In this document: piece after piece, positions 40,772 through 48,801 of the stretch
Layout of the letters: each line of letters opens with the position of its first letter
How positions within the stretch are numbered: the stretch's first letter is position 1
Source of the DNA: GCA-2688775 sp035288865
GTDB lineage: Archaea; Nanobdellota; Nanobdellia; Woesearchaeales; GW2011-AR4
Length of the DNA stretch: 64,000 bases
Assembly: GCA_035288865.1 (NCBI GenBank)
Contig: DATDZA010000052.1
Coordinates: forward strand, 1 to 64,000
Direction of reading: 5' to 3'
Program-made: the position numbers and the translations under genes
Notes under the pieces: model-generated
What the model saw: only the letters and a program-made list of their open reading frames with translations
Databases searched by the model: none
Told to the model about the DNA's origin: nothing

Positions 40772-42604
40772 TTATTCAACGACTACACTTTTTGCTAAGT
40801 TTCTTGGCTTATCAATATCCCTCCCAAGTTTATCAGCGATGTGATAAGCAAGCAATTGCAATGGCACAATTGAAAGTATTGAGCTTAAAGTATAAAGCGT
40901 TTTAGGTATAAAAATAGTATGTTTTGATTTCTGGGGTATTTCCTTGTCGCCTTCTGTTGCGACTGCTATTATAATCCCCCCTCTTGCTTTGACCTCTTCA
41001 ATGTTTCCAAGAACTTTTTTGTAAGTGTAGATATCCTGCGGTGCAATAAACACAACTGGCATATTTTTATCAATTAATGCAATGGGGCCGTGCTTCATCT
41101 CAGCAGCAGGATATCCTTCAGCGTGCACATAGCTGACTTCTTTCAATTTAAGAGCCCCTTCGAGAGCTATCGGAAAATTTATGCCCCTTCCAAGATAAAT
41201 CGAATTCGGCTTATTGTAATACAATTCAGCGCATTTCAATACTTCTTTATCTTCATCCAGAACGGACTGCAGCTGCAGAGGAATTTTTCTTATTCCCTTT
41301 ATCATATCATGAACTTGTTTTTCATTTAAAGTGCCTTTTATTTTTGATAATAATATAGTCAATAAATATAAAACTGCAAGCTGTGTTGTAAAGGCTTTTG
41401 TCGATGCGACTCCAATCTCAGGGCCTGCTCTTGTATAAATAACTCCGTCAGAAATTCTTGTTAGTGAGCTACCCATAACATTGCAAATTGCCAAGGTCTT
41501 GACTCCGAGATTTTTTGCTTCTTTCAGCGCTGCTATTGTGTCGGCAGTTTCCCCAGACTGTGAAATTGCAACAACCATAGTATCCTTGTCAAGAATAGGA
41601 TGCCGATACCTGAATTCAGAAGCATACTCAACTTCGGTCGGAATTTTTGCCAGCTCTTCGAACATAAACTCTCCAACCAACCCGGCGTGCCATGAGGTGC
41701 CGCACGCAATTATCACAATTCTATTCACTTTTTTCAGATAATCATAGCTTAGCCCAAATTCATCTTCGAAAACCACATCGTTGTTTGAAATTCTATCATT
41801 CAAAGTGTCTGCAATTGCGCTGGGCTGTTCATATATCTCCTTAAGCATAAAATGGGAATACCCTCCTTTTTGCGCAGCTTCAGCGCTCCAGTTTATTGTG
41901 TGGATTTCTTTATTATTTTCCTCACCGTCCAGTCCAATTATTCGATGGCTGTCTTTAGTCAAAACTATAATCTCCTTGTCCTCAAGATAAATAATTTTAT
42001 TTGTATAGCTTAAAATAGAAGGAACATCTGAAGCAATAAAATTTTCTCCGTCTCCAATTCCAACAATCAAAGGGCTTTCATTCCTTGCTCCTATCAATTT
42101 GTCCGGTTCATTGGAATTTAAAATTCCGAGTGCATAGCTTCCTTCAATCTGGTTCAAAGCAAGCCTTACAGCCTCTTCAATTTTTTTTCCTTTAATGTTT
42201 TCTTCAATCAGGTGCGCAATCACTTCTGTATCAGTTTGAGAAGAAAATTTATGCCCTTTCTTGATTAATTCGTCTTTTAATTCAGAATAATTTTCTATTA
42301 TTCCGTTATGAACTACACTTATTTTATTTGTGCAGTCCACATGAGGATGCGCATTTTTTTCCGTCACTCCTCCATGTGTGCTCCATCTGCAGTGCCCGAT
42401 ACCTATGTTTCCCTCAAGGTTGAGAAAATTAAGCTTTTTATGGACTTCTTCCAGTTTTCCAACTCCTTTTTTAATGTCGAATCCGTTTCCGTTGATAAAG
42501 CACATCCCCACAGAATCATAGCCGCGATATTCTAAATTGGACAGGCCCTTGAACAGCTTTTCGTTGACATTATTGTTTGATACTACTCCAACAATTCCGC
42601 ACAT
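40772..42604 (-). CDS. glmS: Glucosamine-6-phosphate synthase (isomerising)
   Basis: GlmS makes glucosamine-6-phosphate from fructose-6-phosphate and glutamine, the entry to amino-sugar and surface-glycan synthesis. The N-terminal glutaminase starts MCGIVGVVSNN with Cys as residue 2, the nucleophile exposed after Met removal, and includes GIGHCRWSTHGG. Two SIS domains follow (IACGTSWHAGLVGEF, VAISQSGETADTIAAL, EIGVASTKAFTTQLA; YLGRGINFPIALEGALKLKE) and a C-terminal DKPRNLAKSV with the catalytic Lys. The ATG at 42604 follows the upstream small ORF stop by one base. Confidence 0.95.
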   Translation of the reverse strand: MCGIVGVVSNNNVNEKLFKGLSNLEYRGYDSVGMCFINGNGFDIKKGVGKLEEVHKKLNFLNLEGNIGIGHCRWSTHGGVTEKNAHPHVDCTNKISVVHNGIIENYSELKDELIKKGHKFSSQTDTEVIAHLIEENIKGKKIEEAVRLALNQIEGSYALGILNSNEPDKLIGARNESPLIVGIGDGENFIASDVPSILSYTNKIIYLEDKEIIVLTKDSHRIIGLDGEENNKEIHTINWSAEAAQKGGYSHFMLKEIYEQPSAIADTLNDRISNNDVVFEDEFGLSYDYLKKVNRIVIIACGTSWHAGLVGEFMFEELAKIPTEVEYASEFRYRHPILDKDTMVVAISQSGETADTIAALKEAKNLGVKTLAICNVMGSSLTRISDGVIYTRAGPEIGVASTKAFTTQLAVLYLLTILLSKIKGTLNEKQVHDMIKGIRKIPLQLQSVLDEDKEVLKCAELYYNKPNSIYLGRGINFPIALEGALKLKEVSYVHAEGYPAAEMKHGPIALIDKNMPVVFIAPQDIYTYKKVLGNIEEVKARGGIIIAVATEGDKEIPQKSKHTIFIPKTLYTLSSILSIVPLQLLAYHIADKLGRDIDKPRNLAKSVVVE

Positions 42605-42605
42605 G

Positions 42606-42719
42606 TCAAAAATCACCTTTGCAGTTGCTTATAACTTTTACTCTCGCGAACTTTTCGAGTGATTTTTGAGCATGCTCAGAAATTTTTACAATGTTGATGT
42701 TAATTAAAATTTCTGACAT
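42606..42719 (-). CDS. Small ORF translationally coupled to glmS
   Basis: This is a 37-aa frame starting MSEILININIVKISEHAQKS with GGTGATAAACTAA before its ATG, as good a ribosome binding site as glmS has. It ends TGA-C-ATG at the glmS start. The second ribosome binding site for glmS (GGTGATTTT) lies within its last codons. It may be a regulatory leader peptide or a real small protein; no family is recognised. Confidence 0.55.
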   Translation of the reverse strand: MSEILININIVKISEHAQKSLEKFARVKVISNCKGDF

Positions 42720-42970
42720 TTAGTTTATCACCTTAATAATATAGAATCCAAAATATTAATCAGGATCCGCCGTCTTTTTGTTTAAAATTTTTTATTTATT
42801 TATATAATCTTTCTTTTCCTCCTTGGGCTTATAGCGGCGGAATCCTGTTGCCAGTCCGGTTCATTGGTTTTTTTTGAACTTGGTTTTTGGCTTTTTTTAT
42901 TTTACGTGAGTATAATGTGCATCTCTCGCCTCCTCACGATAAGATGCACTTGGAGGTGCTTATCGACGAA
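42720..42970 (-). promoter_or_regulatory. Structured leader upstream of glmS
   Basis: On the minus strand a TATA-like GTATATAAATAAG (near 42991-43003) predicts a start near 42970 and a leader of about 250 nt. Near the 5' end, CGATAAG (42959-42965) pairs with CTTATCG (42937-42943). An alternative pairs GTGCATCT with AGATGCAC (42942-42949/42917-42924, 8 bp) together with CCTCC/GGAGG (42952-42956/42929-42933), which shares bases with the first. Before the small ORF, AGGATTCCGCCG (42835-42846) pairs with CGGCGGATCCT (42762-42772), 11 bp with one bulge. Competing stems are the hallmark of a riboswitch or attenuator. I see no similarity to the bacterial glmS ribozyme. Confidence 0.5.
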
Positions 42971-43014
42971 TAAACATAGTATATCATAGCTTATTTATAT
43001 ACTTTATTAAAAGA

Positions 43015-43129
43015 TTTATAACACCATTATAAGAAAAATTATAATACTTCTTGTCGGGAACTATTGGGCTGTCTTGAGCAGGAAAAATGTAAATATTTAA
43101 TTTATAACACCATTACAAAACTTTTTATA
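43015..43129 (+). promoter_or_regulatory. Promoter with repeated TTTATAACACCATTA box
   Basis: The 15-base sequence TTTATAACACCATTA occurs at 43015-43029 and again at 43101-43115, 86 bp apart, directly upstream of a winged-helix gene. The second copy is next to the likely TATA (CTTTTTATAG, 43121-43130). It could be an operator for autoregulation. Confidence 0.45.
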
Positions 43130-43151
43130 GTAGTTCTACAATTTTATTTTT

Positions 43152-44063
43152 ATGTTCGTCATAGACAAGCAAAAGAACGAAGTTTATTCATTGCCGGCAA
43201 AGGAAATCAAGCCGGATGATGCAGCATCAGTCAGCTCAGGACTAGCTTCTAAAATACTCCATCTTATAGCAAAAGAGCCGATGTATGCCATTGACATTGC
43301 CAAATCGTTAAAAATGCATGAGCAGAAAATCTATTATCACATAAGAAACCTTGAAAAAGCGGGAATAATAAGAGTTGTGAAGAAAGAAACAAAGCAGGGC
43401 GCTACGGCAAATTTCTATGGATTGACAGAACCTGCCTTTGTAATCCGGTTCAAAAATTTTGAAACCACAAGCAAAATCGGTCAGATAAAAAATGAATCAG
43501 TATTTCTTGAGCCGTTTATCAGTAATGGGCAGCTAGATTCATTAATAATTGTTGGATCTCCCGATCCCCATGGCCCAGACAAGGCAAGAAGCAGGGATGG
43601 ATATTATGGGATGGATCTGGCATTGTTTCTGGGAACTTTCTTAAATTATGTTCCCCAATTTAATGTTAAATTAGACACGGAAGTAAGGGATGAAGACTTG
43701 CAGAACAATCTGATTTTAATTGGCGGTCCGGTTGTTAATAAAATTGTGGATAAAGTTAATGCAAAACTGCCAATAAGGTTTGAAGAAGGAAATATACGAT
43801 CCACAGTTTCAAATGAAACTTATCCGCAGGATGAATGCGGGATAATAGTTAAGGCAAAAAATCCATTCAATCCGGACAAATCAATTTTAGTGGTGGCAGG
43901 AAAAAGATTTTCAGGAACACGAGCGGCAATCATTGCATTCCTAAAAGGATTTAAGAAAATAACTGATGGCAATGTTCATAATCCGTCTGTAAAGGCAAAA
44001 GTAGTGGAAGGCATTGACTTAGATTCAGATGGGATAATAGACGATATCGAGTTTAGGGAATGA
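43152..44063 (+). CDS. Winged-helix protein fused to S-layer-like domain
   Basis: Residues about 28-95 form an ArsR-like winged helix (ASKILHLIAKEPMYAIDIAK, KMHEQKIYYHIRNLEKAGII). The C-terminal part (about 125-275) resembles the C-terminal domain of archaeal S-layer proteins: NLILIGGPVVNKIVD, then ECGIIVKAKNPFNPDKSILV and GKRFSGTRAAIIAF. It ends in an Asp-rich loop (DLDSDGIIDD) like a calcium site. No signal peptide or membrane helix is present, so this is a cytoplasmic regulator. The two TTTATAACACCATTA boxes upstream may be its operator. Confidence 0.75.
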   Translation: MFVIDKQKNEVYSLPAKEIKPDDAASVSSGLASKILHLIAKEPMYAIDIAKSLKMHEQKIYYHIRNLEKAGIIRVVKKETKQGATANFYGLTEPAFVIRFKNFETTSKIGQIKNESVFLEPFISNGQLDSLIIVGSPDPHGPDKARSRDGYYGMDLALFLGTFLNYVPQFNVKLDTEVRDEDLQNNLILIGGPVVNKIVDKVNAKLPIRFEEGNIRSTVSNETYPQDECGIIVKAKNPFNPDKSILVVAGKRFSGTRAAIIAFLKGFKKITDGNVHNPSVKAKVVEGIDLDSDGIIDDIEFRE

Positions 44064-44099
44064 GATTTTATTTTTTAGATGAAATTTTTAATAATCAAT

Positions 44100-45854
44100 T
44101 CAAGCATAATAATACTTACCGCTGTTTTTCTGCTCCCTGTCAAGTCTTGAATCTAATTTATTTACCCTAGGCCTGTTACTTGTTGGGTCGCGTCGAAGTG
44201 TAATATTCAATTCTTTCAGAAATTTATTCATTCCTTCTTCCATATCATAAGGCCCCGTGACATTTCCGGAAATAGCAGGCTTTCCTTCAAACACAATCAA
44301 TTTGTCAGAAATATAATCAATAAACAGCAAATCGTGGTCAACAATTAATGCAGATGCTCCTTCGTGCTCGACAAAATCTCTTATGACTTTAGACAAAATT
44401 AATCTTTGTTCTGAATCGAGATAAGCAGATGGCTCGTCAAACAGGTATAAATCCGCATCCTGCTGGAGGCAATAAGCTATTGCAACTTTTTGCAGCTCGC
44501 CTCCGCTTAACTCATTTAATTTTTTTAATGACAGCTGCAGGATGTTTAAGGGACCGATTATCTGGTTTTCATATTTGCGGAAAGCTTCTTTCAGAACATC
44601 AACAACAAGCGAATCAGATGCTTCCAGATATTGCGGCTTGTAGCTGACTTTAACTTTGTGTGAAATTTCGCCTTTATCTTGTTTCAGCGCAGATGCAAGC
44701 ATCTTGATAAAAGTTGTTTTTCCAGTTCCGTTTTCTCCAAGAATCCCGATAATCTCATTTTTGTGAAATATTCCTTTCTGCGCTTTCAAAGCGAAATTAC
44801 CAAGCTTTTTCTCAACATTTTCCCACGAAGTTATAACCTCCTTAATATTTTTTTTCTTGATTGGCGGCTTTTCTGCAAACTTTATTTTAGAATCGCGAAA
44901 TCTTACATTCTCTTCTTTTATATATCCTTCAAGATAAACATTTATTCCGTTTCTGACCGGCTTTATTCCGCTGACTATGCCGTAAGCATCTTCCTTTCCG
45001 TACATTAAATGAACTAAGTCTGCTATGTAATCCAGAATTATCAAATCGTGTTCTACAACCAAAACAGAATTATTTTCATTGATTAAATTTTTAATGAACC
45101 CGCTTACATTTATTCTCTGCTTGATATCCAGATAACTTGTCGGCTCGTCGAAAATGTACAAGTTTGCATTTTTCAGGACAGTAGCTGTAATTGCAACCCT
45201 CTGCAGCTCGCCGCCCGAAATTTCCGAAATTTCATTGTTAAGCACGTCTTTCAGTTGCAGCTCATCAACAATTTTATTCAGCGCGTTTTTTTCATCAACT
45301 TTTCTTAACAATTCTATTACTTTCCCTTTTGTAGTTTTGGGTATCAAATCAACCTGCTGCGGCTTGTAAGCCACCTGGATTTCACCGTTTTTTATTTTCT
45401 CGAAAAATCCCTGGGATTCTGTGCCTTTGAAAAAAGAAATCAATTTGTCATAATCTGTTTCTGTCACATTCCAGTCGCCGAAATTCGGCTTAAGGACGCC
45501 GGCAATGATTTTTATTGCAGTGGATTTTCCTATTCCGTTGACCCCGAGGATTCCGGTTACATTTCCGAAAGTTGGAGTCGGGACAGAGTACAAAACGAAT
45601 TTATTTTCTCCATATCTATGAACTGGCTTTGTCACCAGTTCTTCTGGCAGATTAATTATTTTAATAGAATTAGGGGCAGCTTTCGGGCAGATTCCGCATC
45701 CGGTGCATAGATGTTCATCAATTGTCAGTTTGCCGTCTGCCTCAATCTTGATGCATTCCTTTCCGGTTCTGTTCACCGGGCAGATGCTCTGAACATATAG
45801 CTTCAGCTGCATGTCCTTAAGCTTCTCGTTATCAACAATAGCTAGCCTTGTCAT
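44100..45854 (-). CDS. Ribosome recycling ATPase ABCE1 (RLI)
   Basis: ABCE1 splits ribosomes after termination. It has an N-terminal iron-sulfur domain (CPVNRTGKECIKIEADGKL; HLCTGCGICPKAAPNSI) and two ABC ATPase domains with Walker A ILGVNGIGKSTAIK and ILGENGTGKTTFIK. Signature loops are ISGGELQRVAI and LSGGELQKVAI, and Walker B YIFDEPTSYLD and YLFDEPSAYLD. The length of 584 aa is normal and the C-terminus is complete. This gene is near universal in archaea and supports the domain assignment. Confidence 0.96.
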   Translation of the reverse strand: MTRLAIVDNEKLKDMQLKLYVQSICPVNRTGKECIKIEADGKLTIDEHLCTGCGICPKAAPNSIKIINLPEELVTKPVHRYGENKFVLYSVPTPTFGNVTGILGVNGIGKSTAIKIIAGVLKPNFGDWNVTETDYDKLISFFKGTESQGFFEKIKNGEIQVAYKPQQVDLIPKTTKGKVIELLRKVDEKNALNKIVDELQLKDVLNNEISEISGGELQRVAITATVLKNANLYIFDEPTSYLDIKQRINVSGFIKNLINENNSVLVVEHDLIILDYIADLVHLMYGKEDAYGIVSGIKPVRNGINVYLEGYIKEENVRFRDSKIKFAEKPPIKKKNIKEVITSWENVEKKLGNFALKAQKGIFHKNEIIGILGENGTGKTTFIKMLASALKQDKGEISHKVKVSYKPQYLEASDSLVVDVLKEAFRKYENQIIGPLNILQLSLKKLNELSGGELQKVAIAYCLQQDADLYLFDEPSAYLDSEQRLILSKVIRDFVEHEGASALIVDHDLLFIDYISDKLIVFEGKPAISGNVTGPYDMEEGMNKFLKELNITLRRDPTSNRPRVNKLDSRLDREQKNSGKYYYA

Positions 45855-45963
45855 TTTAGAGATTTAATTAATAAAAGTTACTAGAAAAACTGTTTTGAAT
45901 ATTTTAAAATGCAATCCATAGAATACAAAATAGCCCTTTCCTTTTTAAATATTGTGGAAAAAC

Positions 45964-46647
45964 TTATTTGGGATTTACATCGCTGTCATCAAGGTCGTTC
46001 GCGGAGATCAGCTTGAAATAGTACAATGAAGTGCCTGATTTTGCTTTCGATGGAATACCGTAATAAGTGTCAACCCATGTTATTCCCTTGTCTGTCTCGA
46101 GCTTCCATGTTTGCCTGTCATCTATTATTTCCTCGCCGGTTTTGGCCGCGTCTTTGACATTGAGCCAATCATAAGGCGTTGCGATGTATACATCATTAAA
46201 ATTCAGGTCGCTTTTTTTTCCTTTAGATAAGCAGGAACTATCCTCGCAGTACGAGGCTGCAGTGCGTGCTGAAGCGTCAAGATAAATGGTATCCCATGAT
46301 TCAGCCTTGTCAAGAGTCTTGATTGCCCTGCTTGGAAGGTATTTTATTTTACTTCCCTTGATGAAGAATGCATAGAAATTGTCTGCCGTTTCAGGGCCTT
46401 TATAATTGTAGTGAATGCTTGTCGCTTTTGTCTTGTATTTAGCAAGCAAATCTTTTACATCACTTGCAATTCCAACGGGAGCTTGGGTCAGATTTTGAAC
46501 TGGTGGAGGGATGTTAACCTCCGGTTGAGGTTTTTCTTGTGGAGTTACAGCTGGAGTAGCTTGAGGAGCATTAACCGACTGTTTGGCGCACGCTCCGATA
46601 ATTAAAGCCGAAATAATAAACACGATAATTATATTTTTTGTTTTCAT
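45964..46647 (-). CDS. Surface lipoprotein, unknown
   Basis: The signal peptide KNIIIVFIISALIIGAC ends in a lipobox Cys at about residue 20, followed by a Pro/Gln/Thr-rich linker (to about residue 55) and a folded domain of about 170 aa (YLPSRAIKTLDKAESWDTIYL; RQTWKLETDKGITWVDTYYG). The beta-rich repeats and substrate-like cleft cannot be assigned to a family. Two cysteines (YCEDSSC) may form a disulfide. Faces outward. Confidence 0.7.
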   Translation of the reverse strand: MKTKNIIIVFIISALIIGACAKQSVNAPQATPAVTPQEKPQPEVNIPPPVQNLTQAPVGIASDVKDLLAKYKTKATSIHYNYKGPETADNFYAFFIKGSKIKYLPSRAIKTLDKAESWDTIYLDASARTAASYCEDSSCLSKGKKSDLNFNDVYIATPYDWLNVKDAAKTGEEIIDDRQTWKLETDKGITWVDTYYGIPSKAKSGTSLYYFKLISANDLDDSDVNPK

Positions 46648-46715
46648 AATCTTACCAAGTACAACGTATCTGCTGATTAAAGATATAAATATTTCTATTT
46701 TACGAACCTAAAATT

Positions 46716-47129
46716 TCAAAAAATTCTTGTAATCCAATTCCATATCAACTGAAGAAATGTAATGTCCTTGCTTGATTCGTTTAGCTTAACACATCCATTA
46801 ACATCATCCCAGTAATAGCCGGAACCGCATAAGCACAAATCTTTTTCCAGAGGCTGCCTGTTTGAATCAGCTTTTATTTTGCCGTTGGTATATTCACATC
46901 TCCACATTTCACAAGCCTGCTCCTGGTTTTTGAAATCTGTTATATACCCTATATCGACTGTATAATTCTCTGGCCGTGGGTTGAAATGTCTCTGGTCTCC
47001 GGCAAAATAATACTTGCAGTCCATAGCATTTGGGTTGGCAATATATACAGGTGGCCCAAATAGCTGTGCATAGGATATGGCAGCAATCAACAGAAAAATA
47101 ATCAGCGAAAAACAAATCATCCTCTTCAT
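46716..47129 (-). CDS. Small secreted Cys-containing protein
   Basis: The signal peptide MICFSLIIFLLIAAISYAQ is followed by about 115 residues with seven cysteines, five of them spread over CEMWRCEYTNGKI and CLCGSGYYWDDVNGC. The last resembles short EGF-like or disulfide-loop modules. A hydrophobic C-terminus (FLQLIWNWITRIF) may touch the membrane. Family unknown. Confidence 0.65.
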   Translation of the reverse strand: MKRMICFSLIIFLLIAAISYAQLFGPPVYIANPNAMDCKYYFAGDQRHFNPRPENYTVDIGYITDFKNQEQACEMWRCEYTNGKIKADSNRQPLEKDLCLCGSGYYWDDVNGCVKLNESSKDITFLQLIWNWITRIF

Positions 47130-47171
47130 TAAGGGAAAGAATTATAAAACAAATAAAAATCTTGCTATTTC

Positions 47172-47330
47172 ATGAAATGTGAAGTGTGCGGAAAATCAAT
47201 AGACACAACTTTCTTAGGCAAGATTATGGGAACTTATGTTAAAGACAAGAATGGGAAACTGCATCCTGTCTGTTTCGAATGCCAGAAAAAGTTTGATTCA
47301 AAAGAAGAAATTTTGAAATCTATGAAATGA
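47172..47330 (+). CDS. Small zinc-ribbon protein
   Basis: A 52-aa frame has CEVCGKSI at residues 3-10 and CFECQKKFD around 37-45, the two CxxC knuckles of a zinc ribbon, with a basic middle and end. ATG at 47172; stop at 47328. It may bind nucleic acid or serve as a translation factor accessory; no family assigned. Pseudoknot element copy 3 starts 29 nt after it. Confidence 0.6.
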   Translation: MKCEVCGKSIDTTFLGKIMGTYVKDKNGKLHPVCFECQKKFDSKEEILKSMK

Positions 47331-47359
47331 ATTAAATTAGAATTTGTCTATAAGAAGTT

Positions 47360-47438
47360 GCACTTTGTTGTCTCACTTAATCGGGTGGGTGGAGGGCAAC
47401 GTAATACACTTTTAGTGCAATTATAAAATTCCCTCCCT
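47360..47438 (+). ncRNA. Pseudoknot-like repeat element, copy 3 of 4
   Basis: 79 nt. A: TTGCACT (47358-47364) pairs with AGTGCAA (47414-47420), 7 bp. B: GGAGGG in the tract GGGTGGGTGGAGGG (47383-47396) pairs with CCCTCC in TTCCCTCCCT (47429-47438). An extra hairpin CACT-TTT-AGTG (47408-47418) competes with A'. It lies between the small zinc-ribbon gene and tRNA-Thr, 52 nt before the tRNA. Confidence 0.6.
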
Positions 47439-47490
47439 GAAGAATTTTGACAATGTTTTTAAAATGAAAGTTAATATCTGCTCCTTTATT

Positions 47491-47585
47491 GCCTCTGTGG
47501 CTCAACCTGGTAGAGCGGCGCACTCGTAAATCGCATCCAATATAGGGAGATGCGCAGGCTGTGGGTTCAAATCCCATCAGAGGCT
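47491..47585 (+). tRNA. tRNA-Thr (CGT) with one intron
   Basis: The cloverleaf is GCCTCTG/CAGAGGC acceptor, D-stem GCTC/GAGC, anticodon stem GCGCA/TGCGC with loop CTCGTAA (anticodon CGT at 47525-47527), T-arm GTGGG-TTCAAAT-CCCAT and discriminator T. A 21-nt intron at 47529-47549 sits at the canonical 37/38 site. Bulge-helix-bulge geometry is satisfied: C32-T33-C34 face GGG (47545-47547), bulges TAA and AGA, then an AT/AT stem. A TTTTTAAAAT box at 47455-47464 is the likely promoter. CCA is not encoded. Confidence 0.92.
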
Positions 47586-47589
47586 TTTT

Positions 47590-48801
47590 CTATTCATACC
47601 TCAGCGCATCCACCGGCTTCAGCTTCGAAGCTCTTCTCGCAGGAAAAAAGCCTGCAGCTGTTCCGACTAATAAAGAAAAAAACAGGCATCCGATTATCAG
47701 TGAAATTGGATAAGCCGGCTTTAATAAAGCAAATCCCGATGCAGCAGCTATTGAGCCGCCGATGCTGGAAATAATATATCCGAGAAAAACTCCAAGCAAT
47801 CCTCCAATCAACCCAATTAGACCGGCCTCTACTACAAAAATGATGAGAATGTCGCTGTTTTTAGCTCCAATTGCCTTCATCACTCCAATTTCCTTTGTTC
47901 TTTCGATTATTGCGGTGTACATCGTGTTCATTATATTGACAAAAGCAACAACTAGTGAAACAAGCGCTATGAGCAGCAGCATGCCGTTTATGACATTTAT
48001 TATAGTTGTAAAAGTCGCAAGCGCGTCTTCAAAAGTCTGCACGAAAAAATCCTCTTTGCCTTCATCCTGGTTTTTATGCTTTCTCAGCCTGGTTTCTATC
48101 GAAATTGCCAAATCAGAAGGAATTACTCCCTTCTGCGCGCTTATCATAATAAACCCAAACTTGTTTTTTGATTCAGGATACATGATTTCAAAAGCTTCCT
48201 TGGTTACGAACACATTCGCATCATCCTGGGGGTTTCCAATCTCGCCGTGAAATCCAACAACTTCAAATTTTTTGGAATTTATTTCTATTTTGTCCCCAAG
48301 CCTGACTGGATTTTTGAAAATTTTGTCTTTTAATTGATAATTGTACCCCAAAACTGCCTTGCCTATATCCCCCTTTTTCAGCCTTCTCCCGCTAATTACA
48401 TCAACTGCAAAACTTTCTTCTATGAAATTTAGATTGCTTGTGTCAACACCCATTACATAATAAAACTTCTTTTGGTCGTCAAGCTTTATCTCGCCTGCCT
48501 TGAAATACATTCCAACTATTTCATCCACGCCCTTAATTTTGCTCACAAAATCAACATCGTCCTTTGAAAGGAAAAAATTCTCATCAGTCCCGGGTGCACC
48601 AATTCCTTTTGCCTGTACGAATAATTTGTCCCTGCCTGCCTCGTCTGCCACTGTATCAACATATCTTTGTATTCCAATTCCAAAGCTCAGCAATGCAAAT
48701 ATTGCGGTAATTCCTATAAGTATGGAAAGAATCGTAAGTCCGCTTCTCAATTTTCTTTTTCGGAAATTCTGCAAAGCATATTTTACTTCGTAAATGTTCA
48801 T
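47590..48801 (-). CDS. MacB/FtsX-like ABC transporter permease (second)
   Basis: This 403-aa permease has MacB topology: one N-terminal helix (GLTILSILIGITAIFALLSF), an extracytoplasmic domain (about 45-260) and three C-terminal helices (LLLIALVSLVVAFVNIMNTM, GLIGGLLGVFLGYI, IIGCLFFSLLVGTAAGFFPA). The cytoplasmic coupling segment ERTKEIGVMKAIGAKN is typical. Its start overlaps the first permease by 4 nt, and it ends 5 nt from tRNA-Thr. The two permeases likely form a heterodimer that moves or pulls lipoproteins or peptides mechanically. Confidence 0.87.
   Translation of the reverse strand: MNIYEVKYALQNFRKRKLRSGLTILSILIGITAIFALLSFGIGIQRYVDTVADEAGRDKLFVQAKGIGAPGTDENFFLSKDDVDFVSKIKGVDEIVGMYFKAGEIKLDDQKKFYYVMGVDTSNLNFIEESFAVDVISGRRLKKGDIGKAVLGYNYQLKDKIFKNPVRLGDKIEINSKKFEVVGFHGEIGNPQDDANVFVTKEAFEIMYPESKNKFGFIMISAQKGVIPSDLAISIETRLRKHKNQDEGKEDFFVQTFEDALATFTTIINVINGMLLLIALVSLVVAFVNIMNTMYTAIIERTKEIGVMKAIGAKNSDILIIFVVEAGLIGLIGGLLGVFLGYIISSIGGSIAAASGFALLKPAYPISLIIGCLFFSLLVGTAAGFFPARRASKLKPVDALRYE

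Noticed and set aside
42914..42991. 24-codon Cys-rich frame across the glmS leader hairpins on the plus strand
   Set aside because: The inverted repeats explain the sequence better, and no ribosome binding site precedes the ATG.
47762..48250. 162-codon plus-strand frame
   Set aside because: Antisense to the second permease and without ribosome binding site or family resemblance.
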